From Molanna angustata (Eukaryota > Arthropoda > Insecta > Trichoptera > Molannidae), in the NCBI GenBank assembly GCA_963576475.1, contig OY754978.1, forward strand, positions 9,298,299-9,362,298: DNA of 64,000 nucleotides, in the 5' to 3' direction. The notes beneath the pieces are model-generated. The model did no database searches and was not told the DNA's origin. It worked only from the letters and a program-made list of their open reading frames with translations. The translations under genes and the position numbers were made by a program. Positions 33,766 through 47,395 of this stretch are shown piece after piece. Numbering within the stretch: the first letter of the stretch is position 1; the number at the start of each line of letters is the position of its first letter.

Positions 33766-33895
33766 GCATGATGGCGATTAAGGCTCTAAACGACTTGGCT
33801 CCACACTTCAACTTGCGAACTGTGCCAAAAGAATGTTCCATCAGGAAGACAGCTTACGTTGAGATCATTTGGATCACAGAGTACTAACTACTTTG
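33766..33895 (+). pseudogene. Decayed CR1/L2-like RT segment (pair with 35340-35560)
   Basis: Plus-strand reading gives IKALNDLAPHFNLRTVPKEC, resembling the LNxLAPxY block of CR1/L2 RTs (compare LNNLAPKYIQEL at 3707). The downstream CGAACTGTGCCAAAAGAATG, CATCAGGAAGAC and ATCACAGAG align with CTAAGAACTGTGTCAAAATA, CATTAGGAAGAC and ATAACAGAA at 35460-35535. Very eroded. Confidence 0.45.
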
Positions 33896-34125
33896 GAGAC
33901 TAGTGACGGCCCCTTGAAAAACTCTGAAAAAGCATAAGAAGAGTCCGGAGAACTCTAAAACCTTGCAGACACTGCTATTAAAGTGCTTAAGAGAGCTATT
34001 TATGTGGAAACAACTAGCTCAACTTTCACTGATAGTGAAGATAGTGATAGTGCACCGTATTTAAGACAGAAAGTCTAGAAAGCCCTAATGTTGATCTTCG
34101 TGGCCTAAAGTTTTACAAGTTGTTT
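33896..34125 (-). pseudogene. GPIGHADLV-type LINE 3' end (copy 3, decayed)
   Basis: Plus-strand GACGGCCCCTTGAAAAACTC, CATAAGAAGAGTCCGGAGAA and GATAGTGAAGATAGTGA align with the complement of 6070-6195, the 3' part of the element at 5966. The coding block is no longer readable. Confidence 0.55.
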
Positions 34126-34240
34126 TCAGCTGCTACAGTAAAAACTGACTCACTAAAAAGGAGATGTTTGAGTTTATATGCCTTCTCAAGTTTCTTCAAT
34201 TTGTCGGGAAATATTGACAATAAAACCGCCTCTGTACATA
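34126..34240 (+). mobile_element. LINE 3'-end module fragment
   Basis: TTGTCGGGAAATATTGACAA and TAAAACCGCCTCTGTACATA correspond to the LINE 3'-end module. The A-rich tail is missing. Confidence 0.4.
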
Positions 34241-35335
34241 AATTTAATGAATTGATTATTTTATCTATCAAGAGTTTGGTTTGTTTGTTTCCACATCGAC
34301 AAACGTTTATAAAATTTTGATAGTATATTTCCAAAATTGTAATAAACAAGATATAATAATTTTAAAACCAATTATCAGAGCGTTTTAATTGGGTACCAAC
34401 AACATTAGATGTATAAACGATGCGATGAAGGGTGTTGTAAAACAATTCTAACGAAATATATATTTACGTAATATTTATAAACAAAATATTTTACTAGGTT
34501 TTTGGGTTAAGGTTAGAGCTAATAATGGCTTTTAATACAGCAAACAATAATATTATTCGTATTAAGTAATTATTGTGTTCATCAGCAATTACTTGCCAAC
34601 AATATCTGCAGATAAGCTTGCGATAACTGACTAGATATATTAACGAAATATTTTTACTCTCAACTACTGTGGAATAGTTGAAAGTTAGAAATAGTTGAAA
34701 GTTAGGCACAACTCACTCGTTTTGTATACAATTTTAAAATCAATTGATTAAAAATTGTTCCCCATGGAACTAAAAAGTGTTACAATAACTCATTTTCAAA
34801 ACTGAAATAAAATGACAAAATGAAAATGAAAGTATATTATATCGATGGGGTCCACTTTTTCGTTAAATTGACTAGAGATAGTTATGAAATTGAGTTATGG
34901 CATTTATAACAGTTTTTCAGAGCTTGTCTTTGATCTGTAAAAATATAGTATGTCTATACGGAATACAACAAGAGATATAAGACGATTGCCGCCATTTTGT
35001 ATTGTGATAATGTCAAAAGTCAATCGTTGTTAATCGTTTCAGAATCACCACCATACTCAATTTTAAAATGAATATTTTAATAGAGTATACCATCATTGTG
35101 AACAGTTTTTCTCAAAATTATCAATAATGAACGTATAGTATAATTTCCTAATTTTCCCACTCCTATCCGTTGTCCTGTCGTAAACTTCATTTTATTTGTT
35201 TAGGTAATTAATATTAATTGTCTGTTCATTTTCTTTTGTACATATATATGGTAATTTTCGTTGTTTTTTTTTTTAAACCGTACCTTAGTAATTGGTGTTA
35301 CAATCTTGGTTTTATAGTTAATAATTAATATATTT
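34241..35335. other. Unassigned AT-rich DNA
   Basis: One segment, 34980-35070 (GCCATTTTGTATTGTGATAA, TGTCAAAAGTCAATCG, CAGAATCACCACCA), recurs diverged at 37310-37395 as a direct repeat. No coding sequence supported. Confidence 0.35.
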
Positions 35336-35339
35336 TTTA

Positions 35340-35560
35340 TTTAGTATATGTCAAATGAGACCTGTACTCAACGATCTCCACTGGTTGAAGTGTCCATAAT
35401 GAGTAGACTAAAATGGATGCTTGGTGGTGTTCAAGATTCTACATGACTCACTCTACACTACATCTAAGAACTGTGTCAAAATAAAGTCCCCATTAGGAAG
35501 ACATCTAACATTGAAATTGTCTGAATAACAGAACACAAATTCTTTAAAGCATACTGTCAA
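35340..35560 (+). pseudogene. Decayed CR1/L2-like RT segment
   Basis: PVLNDLHWLK, a close match to the HITPxLxxLHWLP block of CR1/L2 RTs, is readable near 35357-35386. A later GRHLTLKLSE stretch resembles SGRHLTFRSS at 3396-3707. Several stops and frame changes intervene. Confidence 0.5.
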
Positions 35561-37254
35561 AGTCAAAAAATAGAATAAAATGTCATACATACTTTGAGCT
35601 TAAAATATTGAAACTTTAAGTAAATTACTGAAGACTTCATTGTTTCGTAGAACCATAAATTAAGTTTAGAGCGATCTTGTATCACTAACCGGCGAAAAAA
35701 TATGAATTATTATTATTTAAATGAAGACTAAGAAGACCTCCGTATGGATTAAGTAAACATTATGAAACAGGTACTACAAAACAAGGAACTACAAGAAAAT
35801 GACGTAGGTTGTTTATAAACAAAATTACAATATGTAAATGAAACAAAATGAAGATCAACAGAATGAATAAGGTCAAGAAGTCAACTCGACAAGACTAGAA
35901 TGCGAGGAAATGATGAAGACAGGTAGAAAATTTGGAATATAAAAGACTTCGTTAATGTCAGTGAATCAAAATGGGACTATATTTAAAGTTTATTTTTATG
36001 TGACCAAAAACATGTAAGATAAACCATTTTTCAAATTATATTCGATTGTTGCACTTGAAATATGAACGAATCTTTCGAAAACCAAAAATTAAAAACATGA
36101 TCGTATATTTTATTCTTCAAAAATGGACTAACAATTTAAGTACAATTGGATTTTAAGTACGATTTGCAACATGGCAATTCTGACGTTTATGTAGTTTCAG
36201 TCATAAAAAAACTGAATAATTGTCGATTTAATCTCAAATCGCATATATTAAGCTAAGACCCCAATATTCAAATTATCCACATTATTACAGAACGTTTTAT
36301 ACCGAAAACAGTCACAAATCACCCATCCATCCAATTAATTGTACGTAGACTTAAGACGCAGATTCTCCAGTTAGTTTGTACAAGTTAGGTTAGTCAGTTG
36401 GCTGGATACATAGAGATTATGATGTTATAGAGTTGTAATCCCATACAAATTATTAGTTTGAAACGTGCACCATGTGTCTATGGATTACGGGGTTTTATTG
36501 CACACCGGTAAGAAAGGAGCATCAGAAATTCCGAATATTAATAAAATAACATAACGACATGTATTCACCATTTTTAAGAACTTTATTACCGAATTTTCTA
36601 CGATTGTATCCAATTACAATAGCTGTGATTGTTTGCCAAATTAATTGGCATTCAATTGTACACATTTTGGTTATTCTGAACATGCTATTGGTCTATGGTT
36701 AAAATCAATTGTAATTATTTTCAGATTAGTAAAACTATTATTAAAACATCACTTCTAAAATAATACAAATCAATAAAAACTGATAAAAACATTATATTTG
36801 GATATGACAAAGATTTTAGAACAACTTAAGTAAGTACGCATATTAAAAGAGGAAAATGTGTACGGTTAGTTACTGAGGTTATAAATACGTTAAGTACATA
36901 CCTACATAAATCTTCTCTTGTAAATATTTATGTTATAAATATATTTTGTTTAAACACATAAATCATTTTTGTATAATCAAACATTGAGTATGAATATTTG
37001 ATACCAATACGTATAAAAAAATCCTAAATGCCGACGACACAAAATGTTATGAATATATGTACATGCCAACGATAAGATTAAAATTTAGGTATCTTATCAT
37101 TAGAAATATTCCGTCAGTTTCCTCTAAAAATTCAAATAAAGAAGCTAAAGCTGCATATTCTTGAGCCATTTTAATAAAAAATCTAAATATTTAATCGAAC
37201 AAAACATCAAACTGTAATTTAAACAACACACTTTGACCGCTTGTTATGATTTCA
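35561..37254. other. Unassigned AT-rich DNA
   Basis: About 1.7 kb with no supported feature. TGAGGTTATAAATACGT near 36876-36892 recurs at 38414-38430. Confidence 0.3.
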
Positions 37255-37420
37255 ATAACCTTTTCAATAGACCAATCCAATGATGTGCGTTCAGAACAAC
37301 CACCATTCCATATGACTATTGCTGCTAGCATTGTTTACTGTGATTATGTCAAAAGTCAATCGGTATTTATCATTCCAGAATTACCACCAATATCTAGATT
37401 GAGTTTATGTTGCACGTCTA
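37255..37420 (+). repeat. Diverged direct repeat of 34980-35070
   Basis: TGTGATTATGTCAAAAGTCAATCGG and CCAGAATTACCACCA (read in parts) align with the segment 2.3 kb upstream. The family is unknown; no coding. Confidence 0.4.
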
Positions 37421-37990
37421 TATGTCCAATTGCAAGTCTATACATTATATCTCTATGGTTGGATAGGTACAGTTGCTTTTGTGATCCGGTAGGTAAGTAA
37501 TATACCTACTATCAAAGTCCCGGTTGAAACAAAAGCGAATGAACAACAAACTAGCAGAGCCAAGCGGAATATAACGGTATATTCCAGACGATACCTAAGA
37601 CGTTATTTCTTGTTTTTGTTCGTCCAATATACTTAACATTTCCTTACTTATGTCGGTCGTTCGGCGTCAATACAAGACGCTTTAGTATCAATAGATAATA
37701 TTATGACGCTGTGGGATTGATACAATGACGAAGCTTTAGTGTGTAAATGGGGACTAGTGAACTTTGTAACTTGCTCCATACGCCAACAAGTTGGTAAACA
37801 ATAAAAATATTAATAATGTTTCAATTTTAAAATCAAAAGTAATTAGACAAGGTTTCTTAAACGACATAGGTACGTATGTTTAGGAGAGTCGTGTGAATTA
37901 TCTATACTAATCTACAGAGACTCTGTGAAATTGGTTATTTTTTTCTTTAGTAAAATAAAGCGAATCACTAAAAATATCCTAAGAACCACT
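37421..37990. other. Unassigned AT-rich DNA
   Basis: No supported feature. Confidence 0.3.
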
Positions 37991-37995
37991 GAGAT

Positions 37996-38318
37996 GAAGA
38001 CTCTACGAAACACTTCGTGACAGAGTAAGGAACTCGGAGATAAGATGAATCTGTGATGTCGAAGATGTTGTGCGATGGGGAAGAACGCGAAGACGATTCT
38101 GGAGAGATCATGTGGAGAGAGCGGGTTCGGATCGAGTGGTGAGGATGGCAGCGGATGGGGAGATAACAAATGGCAGACCCCGTGGAAGACCACCCAAACG
38201 ATGGAAGGATAGCTGGACGTCCAATTCACAAGAGCAGGCTCCGAGAATAACAGGACACAGCCCTAACCAAAGCAGAAGGACTAAAAATATTTCATTACAA
38301 ATAGAAAATCTTTTTTAA
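37996..38318 (+). pseudogene. LINE reverse transcriptase C-terminal relic (second subfamily)
   Basis: From 37996 the frame reads LYETLRDRVRNSEIR, hits a TGA at 38046-38048, then continues VVRWGRTRRRFWRDHVERAG, VVRMA and GRPRGRPPKRWKDSW. The order RDRVRN, W..H..R and GRPPKRW matches the C-terminus of the insect RTE/CR1-like RTs but is clearly diverged from the copies at 1-544 and 49795. One premature stop and loss of the ends mark it as dead. Confidence 0.7.
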
Positions 38319-40210
<1,892 letters not shown>

Positions 40211-40214
40211 ATGG

Positions 40215-40370
40215 ATGGTAGCAGAGCAGTTAGCGCACTGGGTTTCGCACAAGAAAATGTTGAATTGTTTATTTATCAACACTTAGCACCCTGCGTAAGT
40301 GGTGATTTTATGGCCAAATGGAAATCAGTTTTTTTTTCTATTAAAACCAATTTTTAGGCATGGCAACCCT
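40215..40370. mobile_element. SINE2-related fragments
   Basis: At 40288-40322 CACCCTGCGTAAGTGGTGAT and TTTATGGCCAAATGGAAAT match the complement of the SINE2 3' end. Just upstream, GTAGCAGAGCAGTTAGCGCA looks like a tRNA-type A-box head on the opposite strand. Whether these are one rearranged or two elements is unclear. Confidence 0.45.
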
Positions 40371-40825
40371 GTCCGGGCCACAAAATACGACTGCTATAGC
40401 TATAACGCCCAAGCGCCACAGACGCAAAACTACGATATTTTTTTTTTTAATTAACAACGATAGTTGAGTATGTACGACTTGGCAATGATGGGCATTACAA
40501 AAAATATTAATATTCATATAACTATTGACCGTGATAATATTGTGGTCGTTGTGTGCAACAACGACTCATCCTGAAGATAAAATTAACGTCAGTATATAGA
40601 TTTTTTCCTCAATATGAACCTTTGAATAACTAACTTATAGCATGATAATTATTATAATGCATTATTATAATTACCATTTATATTAACAATAGACACGATC
40701 ACACTATACTACATACGTGAAAATACGGTATCTAATGATTAGAGAGATCAAGTCTGAAGACCAAGTCCTAGAATAAGCTTAAACAGACCAAGATTCGCGT
40801 AAAACACAAATGCGATCTTATAAAA
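40371..40825. other. Unassigned AT-rich DNA
   Basis: No supported feature. Confidence 0.3.
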
Positions 40826-40833
40826 TATGAAAT

Positions 40834-41214
40834 ATGAGTCTTGAAAGTAGGCGTGATAACGCACTACTTTTGACCGGCTTCAAGATTTTCAACAATCTTA
40901 TTGATTGTCCAGAACTGCTAGAAAGGCTAGGGCTTTTTGTACCACCCAACTACATAAGCGGTAGAGGACATAATCTTCTGAACGTCCCCCATTCCAGAAC
41001 GGATGTAGTGGCTTGCAGCACTCTGGTGCGTATTATGGAAAAATTGAACTCACTCTCGGACGAGGTAGATATTTTTCATTGGAATATAAGGCGCTTTAAA
41101 TCGTACCTAACCGCATATCACACTATAATTGGCAGCAGTTGTCGTGTGATTACGGAAAAAAAAATCGTAGAATATAATTTTTTTATCCTCATCTCGAAAA
41201 CTGAAGAACAATAA
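40834..41214 (+). pseudogene. Jockey/CR1-type LINE RT C-terminal fragment
   Basis: The frame contains FKIFNNLIDCPELLERLGLF, VPPNYISGRGHNLLNVP, SRTDVVACSTLVRIMEKLNS and VDIFHWNIRRFKSYLTAY. This is the standard order of the post-catalytic part of Jockey/CR1-group RTs (CPELL..., then SRT..., then a short FK/RF block) and parallels the fragment at 24710. The last ~25 codons look non-homologous and AT-rich. It is 5'-truncated. Confidence 0.65.
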
Positions 41215-41772
41215 ATAAAAGACATGATTTACCTTCCACAAAATTATTCACAATCGTATAGACAGCACCTTAATTATCTAATTAAATTTTTTCGCCAATC
41301 ACGCAATTTAAGATCTCAGTTTTTGTTCTATGTCGACCGATGTGACAACAAACTACTCACAAAACAATTACACTAGACGGATTTGCTCCAACTACAGTAC
41401 ATACTTTAACATTTTAATATAATATATAATCACATGCAGATTTCAAAACATAGGTATGTACATATTACAACAATTCGATAAAAAGTACATACCACTATCA
41501 CATTCATCCAAAATTTATTTATTTACCTTTTTGTATTTACTTATTATTATATTATATTTTTTTACTTGCAACATTGTATCCTGTTTGTTTACCAAATAAA
41601 AAAAATAAAGGATTTTCGATTAAATAATTTTTGTAAAGTTATTATTTTTAATTTATTTACAGTTACAAACAGTCACAATTACAAAATACATTAAATAAGA
41701 CAATTAATTACCCACATACATAACGATCAGAAAATTTAATACAAATTTTACAAAACTAATTAACATAAAACA
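41215..41772. other. LINE 3' UTR remnant, then unassigned
   Basis: TTACTTGCAACATTGTATCC and TTGTTTACCAAATAAAAAAA at 41560-41609 look like the A-tailed end of the preceding LINE. The remaining DNA is AT-rich and unassigned. Confidence 0.35.
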
Positions 41773-44028
41773 TTAATATGATTCTATATAGATTTTAGGG
41801 CTTTCGCTAGACACATCTAATTAATATGATTCGATATAGATTTTAGGGCTTTCGCTAGACACATCTAATTAATATGATTCGATATAGATTTTAGGGCTTT
41901 CGCTAGACACATCTAATTAATATGATTCGATATAGATTTTAGGGCTTTCGCTAGACACATCTAATTAATATGATTCGATATAGATTTTAGGGCTTTCGCT
42001 AGACACATCTAATTAATATGATTCGATATAGATTTTAGGGCTTTCGCTAGACACATCTAATTAATATGATTCGATATAGATTTTAGGGCTTTCGCTAGAC
42101 ACATCTAATTAATATGATTCGATATAGATTTTAGGGCTTTCGCTAGACACATCTAATTAATATGATTCGATATAGATTTTAGGGCTTTCGCTAGACACAT
42201 CTAATTAATATGATTCGATATAGATTTTAGGGCTTTCGCTAGACACATCTAATTAATATGATTCGATATAGATTTTAGGGCTTTCGCTAGACACATCTAA
42301 TTAATATGATTCGATATAGATTTTAGGGCTTTCGCTAGACACATCTAATTAATATGATTCGATATAGATTTTAGGGCTTTCGCTAGACACATCTAATTAA
42401 TATGATTCGATATAGATTTTAGGGCTTTCGCTAGACACATCTAATTAATATGATTCGATATAGATTTTAGGGCTTTCGCTAGACACATCTAATTAATATG
42501 ATTCGATATAGATTTTAGGGCTTTCGCTAGACACATCTAATTAATATGATTCGATATAGATTTTAGGGCTTTCGCTAGACACATCTAATTAATATGATTC
42601 GATATAGATTTTAGGGCTTTCGCTAGACACATCTAATTAATATGATTCGATATAGATTTTAGGGCTTTCGCTAGACACATCTAATTAATATGATTCGATA
42701 TAGATTTTAGGGCTTTCGCTAGACACATCTAATTAATATGATTCGATATAGATTTTAGGGCTTTCGCTAGACACATCTAATTAATATGATTCGATATAGA
42801 TTTTAGGGCTTTCGCTAGACACATCTAATTAATATGATTCGATATAGATTTTAGGGCTTTCGCTAGACACATCTAATTAATATGATTCGATATAGATTTT
42901 AGGGCTTTCGCTAGACACATCTAATTAATATGATTCGATATAGATTTTAGGGCTTTCGCTAGACACATCTAATTAATATGATTCGATATAGATTTTAGGG
43001 CTTTCGCTAGACACATCTAATTAATATGATTCGATATAGATTTTAGGGCTTTCGCTAGACACATCTAATTAATATGATTCGATATAGATTTTAGGGCTTT
43101 CGCTAGACACATCTAATTAATATGATTCGATATAGATTTTAGGGCTTTCGCTAGACACATCTAATTAATATGATTCGATATAGATTTTAGGGCTTTCGCT
43201 AGACACATCTAATTAATATGATTCGATATAGATTTTAGGGCTTTCGCTAGACACATCTAATTAATATGATTCGATATAGATTTTAGGGCTTTCGCTAGAC
43301 ACATCTAATTAATATGATTCGATATAGATTTTAGGGCTTTCGCTAGACACATCTAATTAATATGATTCGATATAGATTTTAGGGCTTTCGCTAGACACAT
43401 CTAATTAATATGATTCGATATAGATTTTAGGGCTTTCGCTAGACACATCTAATTAATATGATTCGATATAGATTTTAGGGCTTTCGCTAGACACATCTAA
43501 TTAATATGATTCGATATAGATTTTAGGGCTTTCGCTAGACACATCTAATTAATATGATTCGATATAGATTTTAGGGCTTTCGCTAGACACATCTAATTAA
43601 TATGATTCGATATAGATTTTAGGGCTTTCGCTAGACACATCTAATTAATATGATTCGATATAGATTTTAGGGCTTTCGCTAGACACATCTAATTAATATG
43701 ATTCGATATAGATTTTAGGGCTTTCGCTAGACACATCTAATTAATATGATTCGATATAGATTTTAGGGCTTTCGCTAGACACATCTAATTAATATGATTC
43801 GATATAGATTTTAGGGCTTTCGCTAGACACATCTAATTAATATGATTCGATATAGATTTTAGGGCTTTCGCTAGACACATCTAATTAATATGATTCGATA
43901 TAGATTTTAGGGCTTTCGCTAGACACATCTAATTAATATGATTCGATATAGATTTTAGGGCTTTCGCTAGACACATCTAATTAATATGATTCGATATAGA
44001 TTTTAGGGCTTTCGCTAGACACATCTAA
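41773..44028. repeat. 48-bp satellite array, 47 units
   Basis: The unit is TTAATATGATTCGATATAGA, TTTTAGGGCTTTCGCTAGAC and ACATCTAA, exactly 48 bp. The first unit has TTCTATATA instead of TTCGATATA; the following 46 appear identical by eye over 2.2 kb. A partial TTAATA follows the last unit. Such homogeneity implies very recent amplification. The unit shares 20 of 21 bases with 28560-28580. Confidence 0.98.
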
Positions 44029-44077
44029 TTAATAAAAAGCTAAAATATAAGGATATATAAATTGGAAGACTCATGGC

Positions 44078-44835
44078 CGTGTTCACCAAGGAGTATCAAA
44101 TGGATCATCAACTAACTACCTGCTCGGAGCTCAAATCCTTGAGTGCATCACTCAGTGAATTTGCGTTTCACCAACTAAAAACCAACATTCTTAATTGAGC
44201 CCTAGGCTCAACTCTCCTTAAATTTCCGGTGTACAGGATACGAACTGAAGTTTAATTATATAGAAATATTTAAAAATCAAGAGCACATAATTTATATTGT
44301 TTCCTTTATTAAAATAACAATCAAATATTATTCAGTGTGTAGTTCACAATTTTTACATGTTTTTGAAATTGTATAAAAAAAAGTAATACTTTTGTCTCAT
44401 CAGTAGGTATATTCGCATTAGTGTCGTGAATGGCCGCGAGCGCTGTATACCTGATACCATGTTTACAAACATATCGTATACCTGCTATTCTACCCCAGCT
44501 ACCTGTGTTATTGTGCATATCGCTATTATTGTTTTCGTTGACATCAGTTATGCTGTTTTAAATAAAATTCAATTTTATATCTGGATAATATAGAAAAATT
44601 AAATATAACATAAAATATAACACTTATGACACAAAACAACTAACAATAAGTGCTAAAATGTAATAATTTTAGTTACAAAATACGTTGATGAATGGCTTAA
44701 TCCACAATAGACCGTCACTTAAGAGTAGAGTCGTCGGCGTCACTTAACGGTAGTAAGATTGTTTGGTGAAACGAAATTTTACGCAAAGTGCATCAAAAAA
44801 TTGATTTTAGCGCTTAGGAACCTTGGTGAAAGTGG
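44078..44835. mobile_element. Putative MITE with TTCACCAAGG termini
   Basis: GTTCACCAAGG at 44081-44091 is mirrored by CCTTGGTGAA at 44821-44830. Subterminally TTTCACCAA (44165) is mirrored by TTGGTGAAAC (44762). A small TTGAGCC/GGCTCAA hairpin lies near 44196. About 750 bp, no transposase. It fills the gap between the 48-bp array and the LINE fragment of the 148-bp array. The terminal repeats are short, so the limits are tentative. Confidence 0.45.
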
Positions 44836-44854
44836 GGGTCAGTGTAGAAGACTT

Positions 44855-45115
44855 TAAAAAAGTTAAGTAGGCTGAGGTGGATCGGACAAATTCGAAGAAA
44901 ACCGCCAGAAAACACAATGTAACACTACACTGGATTATCGGGTGTCCAGCATAATAGCAAAAGAACGTCTAAAAAGACGATGGAAGGGGTTGGTGGCGGA
45001 GAATATGCAGACATGTTGTAATGTCTCTGAGGACGATGCTCAGGATAGAACGAAGTGGAGGAGCGCAGTAAGGAGAGCTGACCCCACCACCATGTGGGAT
45101 AAAAGCTAAGGAGGA
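44855..45115 (+). pseudogene. LINE RT C-terminal relic at the head of the 148-bp array
   Basis: RLRWIGQIRRKPPENT is readable from about 44869, the LRWxGHIxR block of insect LINE C-termini. After a frame break RRWKGLVAENM, NVSEDDAQDRTKWRSAV and RRADPTTMWDKS run to a TAA near 45109. This is a third RT subfamily by sequence. Its last 90 bp are repeated in the array that follows. Confidence 0.65.
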
Positions 45116-46470
45116 GAGAGATATAACAAGAAACATATTATAATATATGGAGGATATGCGGGCATGTAATGTCTCTGAGGACGATGCTCAGGATAGAACG
45201 AAGTGGAGGAGCGCAGTAAGGAGAGCTGACCCCACCACCATGTGGGATAAAAGCTAAGGAGGAGAGAGATATAACAAGAAACATATTATAATATATGGAG
45301 GATATGCGGGCATGTAATGTCTCTGAGGACGATGCTCAGGATAGAACGAAGTGGAGGAGCGCAGTAAGGAGAGCTGACCCCACCACCATGTGGGATAAAA
45401 GCTAAGGAGGAGAGAGATATAACAAGAAACATATTATAATATATGGAGGATATGCGGGCATGTAATGTCTCTGAGGACGATGCTCAGGATAGAACGAAGT
45501 GGAGGAGCGCAGTAAGGAGAGCTGACCCCACCACCATGTGGGATAAAAGCTAAGGAGGAGAGAGATATAACAAGAAACATATTATAATATATGGAGGATA
45601 TGCGGGCATGTAATGTCTCTGAGGACGATGCTCAGGATAGAACGAAGTGGAGGAGCGCAGTAAGGAGAGCTGACCCCACCACCATGTGGGATAAAAGCTA
45701 AGGAGGAGAGAGATATAACAAGAAACATATTATAATATATGGAGGATATGCGGGCATGTAATGTCTCTGAGGACGATGCTCAGGATAGAACGAAGTGGAG
45801 GAGCGCAGTAAGGAGAGCTGACCCCACCACCATGTGGGATAAAAGCTAAGGAGGAGAGAGATATAACAAGAAACATATTATAATATATGGAGGATATGCG
45901 GGCATGTAATGTCTCTGAGGACGATGCTCAGGATAGAACGAAGTGGAGGAGCGCAGTAAGGAGAGCTGACCCCACCACCATGTGGGATAAAAGCTAAGGA
46001 GGAGAGAGATATAACAAGAAACATATTATAATATATGGAGGATATGCGGGCATGTAATGTCTCTGAGGACGATGCTCAGGATAGAACGAAGTGGAGGAGC
46101 GCAGTAAGGAGAGCTGACCCCACCACCATGTGGGATAAAAGCTAAGGAGGAGAGAGATATAACAAGAAACATATTATAATATATGGAGGATATGCGGGCA
46201 TGTAATGTCTCTGAGGACGATGCTCAGGATAGAACGAAGTGGAGGAGCGCAGTAAGGAGAGCTGACCCCACCACCATGTGGGATAAAAGCTAAGGAGGAG
46301 AGAGATATAACAAGAAACATATTATAATATATGGAGGATATGCGGGCATGTAATGTCTCTGAGGACGATGCTCAGGATAGAACGAAGTGGAGGAGCGCAG
46401 TAAGGAGAGCTGACCCCACCACCATGTGGGATAAAAACTAAGGAGAGAGAGAGAGGGAGAGAGAGATAAA
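45020..46470 (+). repeat. 148-bp satellite of LINE 3' ends, 10 units
   Basis: AATGTCTCTGAGGACGATGC starts at 45020, 45168, 45316, 45464, 45612, 45760, 45908, 46056, 46204 and 46352, an exact 148-bp period. Each unit carries the last coding segment of the LINE (AQDRTKWRSAVRRADP), its stop, a GGAGGAGAGAGAT tail and a linker AACAAGAAACATATTATAAT. In units 2-10 an ATG in the linker makes a 36-codon frame beginning MEDMRACNVSEDD. The last unit ends in a longer GAGA tract, probably the original tail. Confidence 0.95.
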
Positions 46471-46624
46471 GACTTGGTCTTACATTTTGCCCATCACTAG
46501 ACGAGTCTGAATCATGTAACACGTATGAGACGATGCATGAAAGTTAATGAAACGAAACAGATTTAAATACCTCTTCTGACAAAAAATGGAGCTATACAAC
46601 ATATCCATTTATTTTTACTATAAA
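46471..46624. other. Unassigned link
   Basis: Short segment; GTATGAGACGATGCATGAAAG may be a decayed RTE-like coding scrap (compare copy 1 near 440). Confidence 0.3.
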
Positions 46625-46795
46625 GTATAATTATAAACAGATCCTTGCACCCTGCGCAAGTGACGAGTTTATAGCCATAAGGCAATTTCTTCCAACTAAC
46701 CAGTGTTTTCTGTCCAGAGCTGCAATATTTGCGTGAGAAATAAATTTAAATAAATTTCTCCTCTGCTAGGGATCGAACCCAGAACAAAGCGATAT
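46625..46795 (-). mobile_element. SINE2, copy C (head lost)
   Basis: Minus strand reads TTCTGGGTTCGATCCC (B box), GAAATTTATTTAAATTTA, GACAGAAAACACTGG, TTAGTTGGAAGAAATTGCCT, TATGGCTATAAACTCG and TGCGCAGGGTGCAAGG. The tRNA-like 5' portion is missing. The 3' part closely matches the LINE end at 62680-62735. Confidence 0.78.
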
Positions 46796-47395
46796 ACCTC
46801 AGATGCATTGTGATATTCTTACATGCTCTTGTTAAAATCATTTGATTTTATTTTACCTCGTATTTTAAACATATTTACAAAAGAATTAAATGGTTCTGAG
46901 ATATATAATATAAAATCACTAAGTTCTATGAAAAATATCTTCTTGGATTCTCAACAAAGGTAAAATGAACATTGAAAATATATTTTTTTTTAATTATGAA
47001 ATGATATAAAACCGTGATTTTATAGCTGTATATTATAATTTTTTTGTTTGATTTTATGATATATTATTTTTTTTTTTTTTTTTTATTTTTTTTTCAACAT
47101 AATTTCATTTATAAAAGATCCCACTAACCATATATGGTTATCAGTGGGTTTCTATATCATACAATATATGTGCTAACTTAAACTAACCAACAATGACAAA
47201 AAGAAATGAAATTGGTTTGACAATATAAAAATGTTTTGATAGATCCAAAACAACACTAGAATAAAAACAACAACAAAAAAAACATATAGAAGAAAACCCA
47301 AAAAATACAATAGAGTAAGAACAAAAACAAAAGGAAAAGTAATAAAATAATAAAATAAAAGGAAGGAAGAGACCATTATTCGTTAAAAATTATGT
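46796..47395. other. Unassigned AT-rich DNA
   Basis: Contains a T-run near 47066-47095 and a small hairpin at 47120-47148 (CCCACT..AGTGGG around ACCATATATGGT). Possibly a decayed retroposon. Confidence 0.3.

Noticed and set aside
41773..44028. Telomere-related repeat (TTAGG in each unit)
   Set aside because: TTAGG occurs only once per 48 bp inside TTTTAGGGC; there is no tandem pentamer run.
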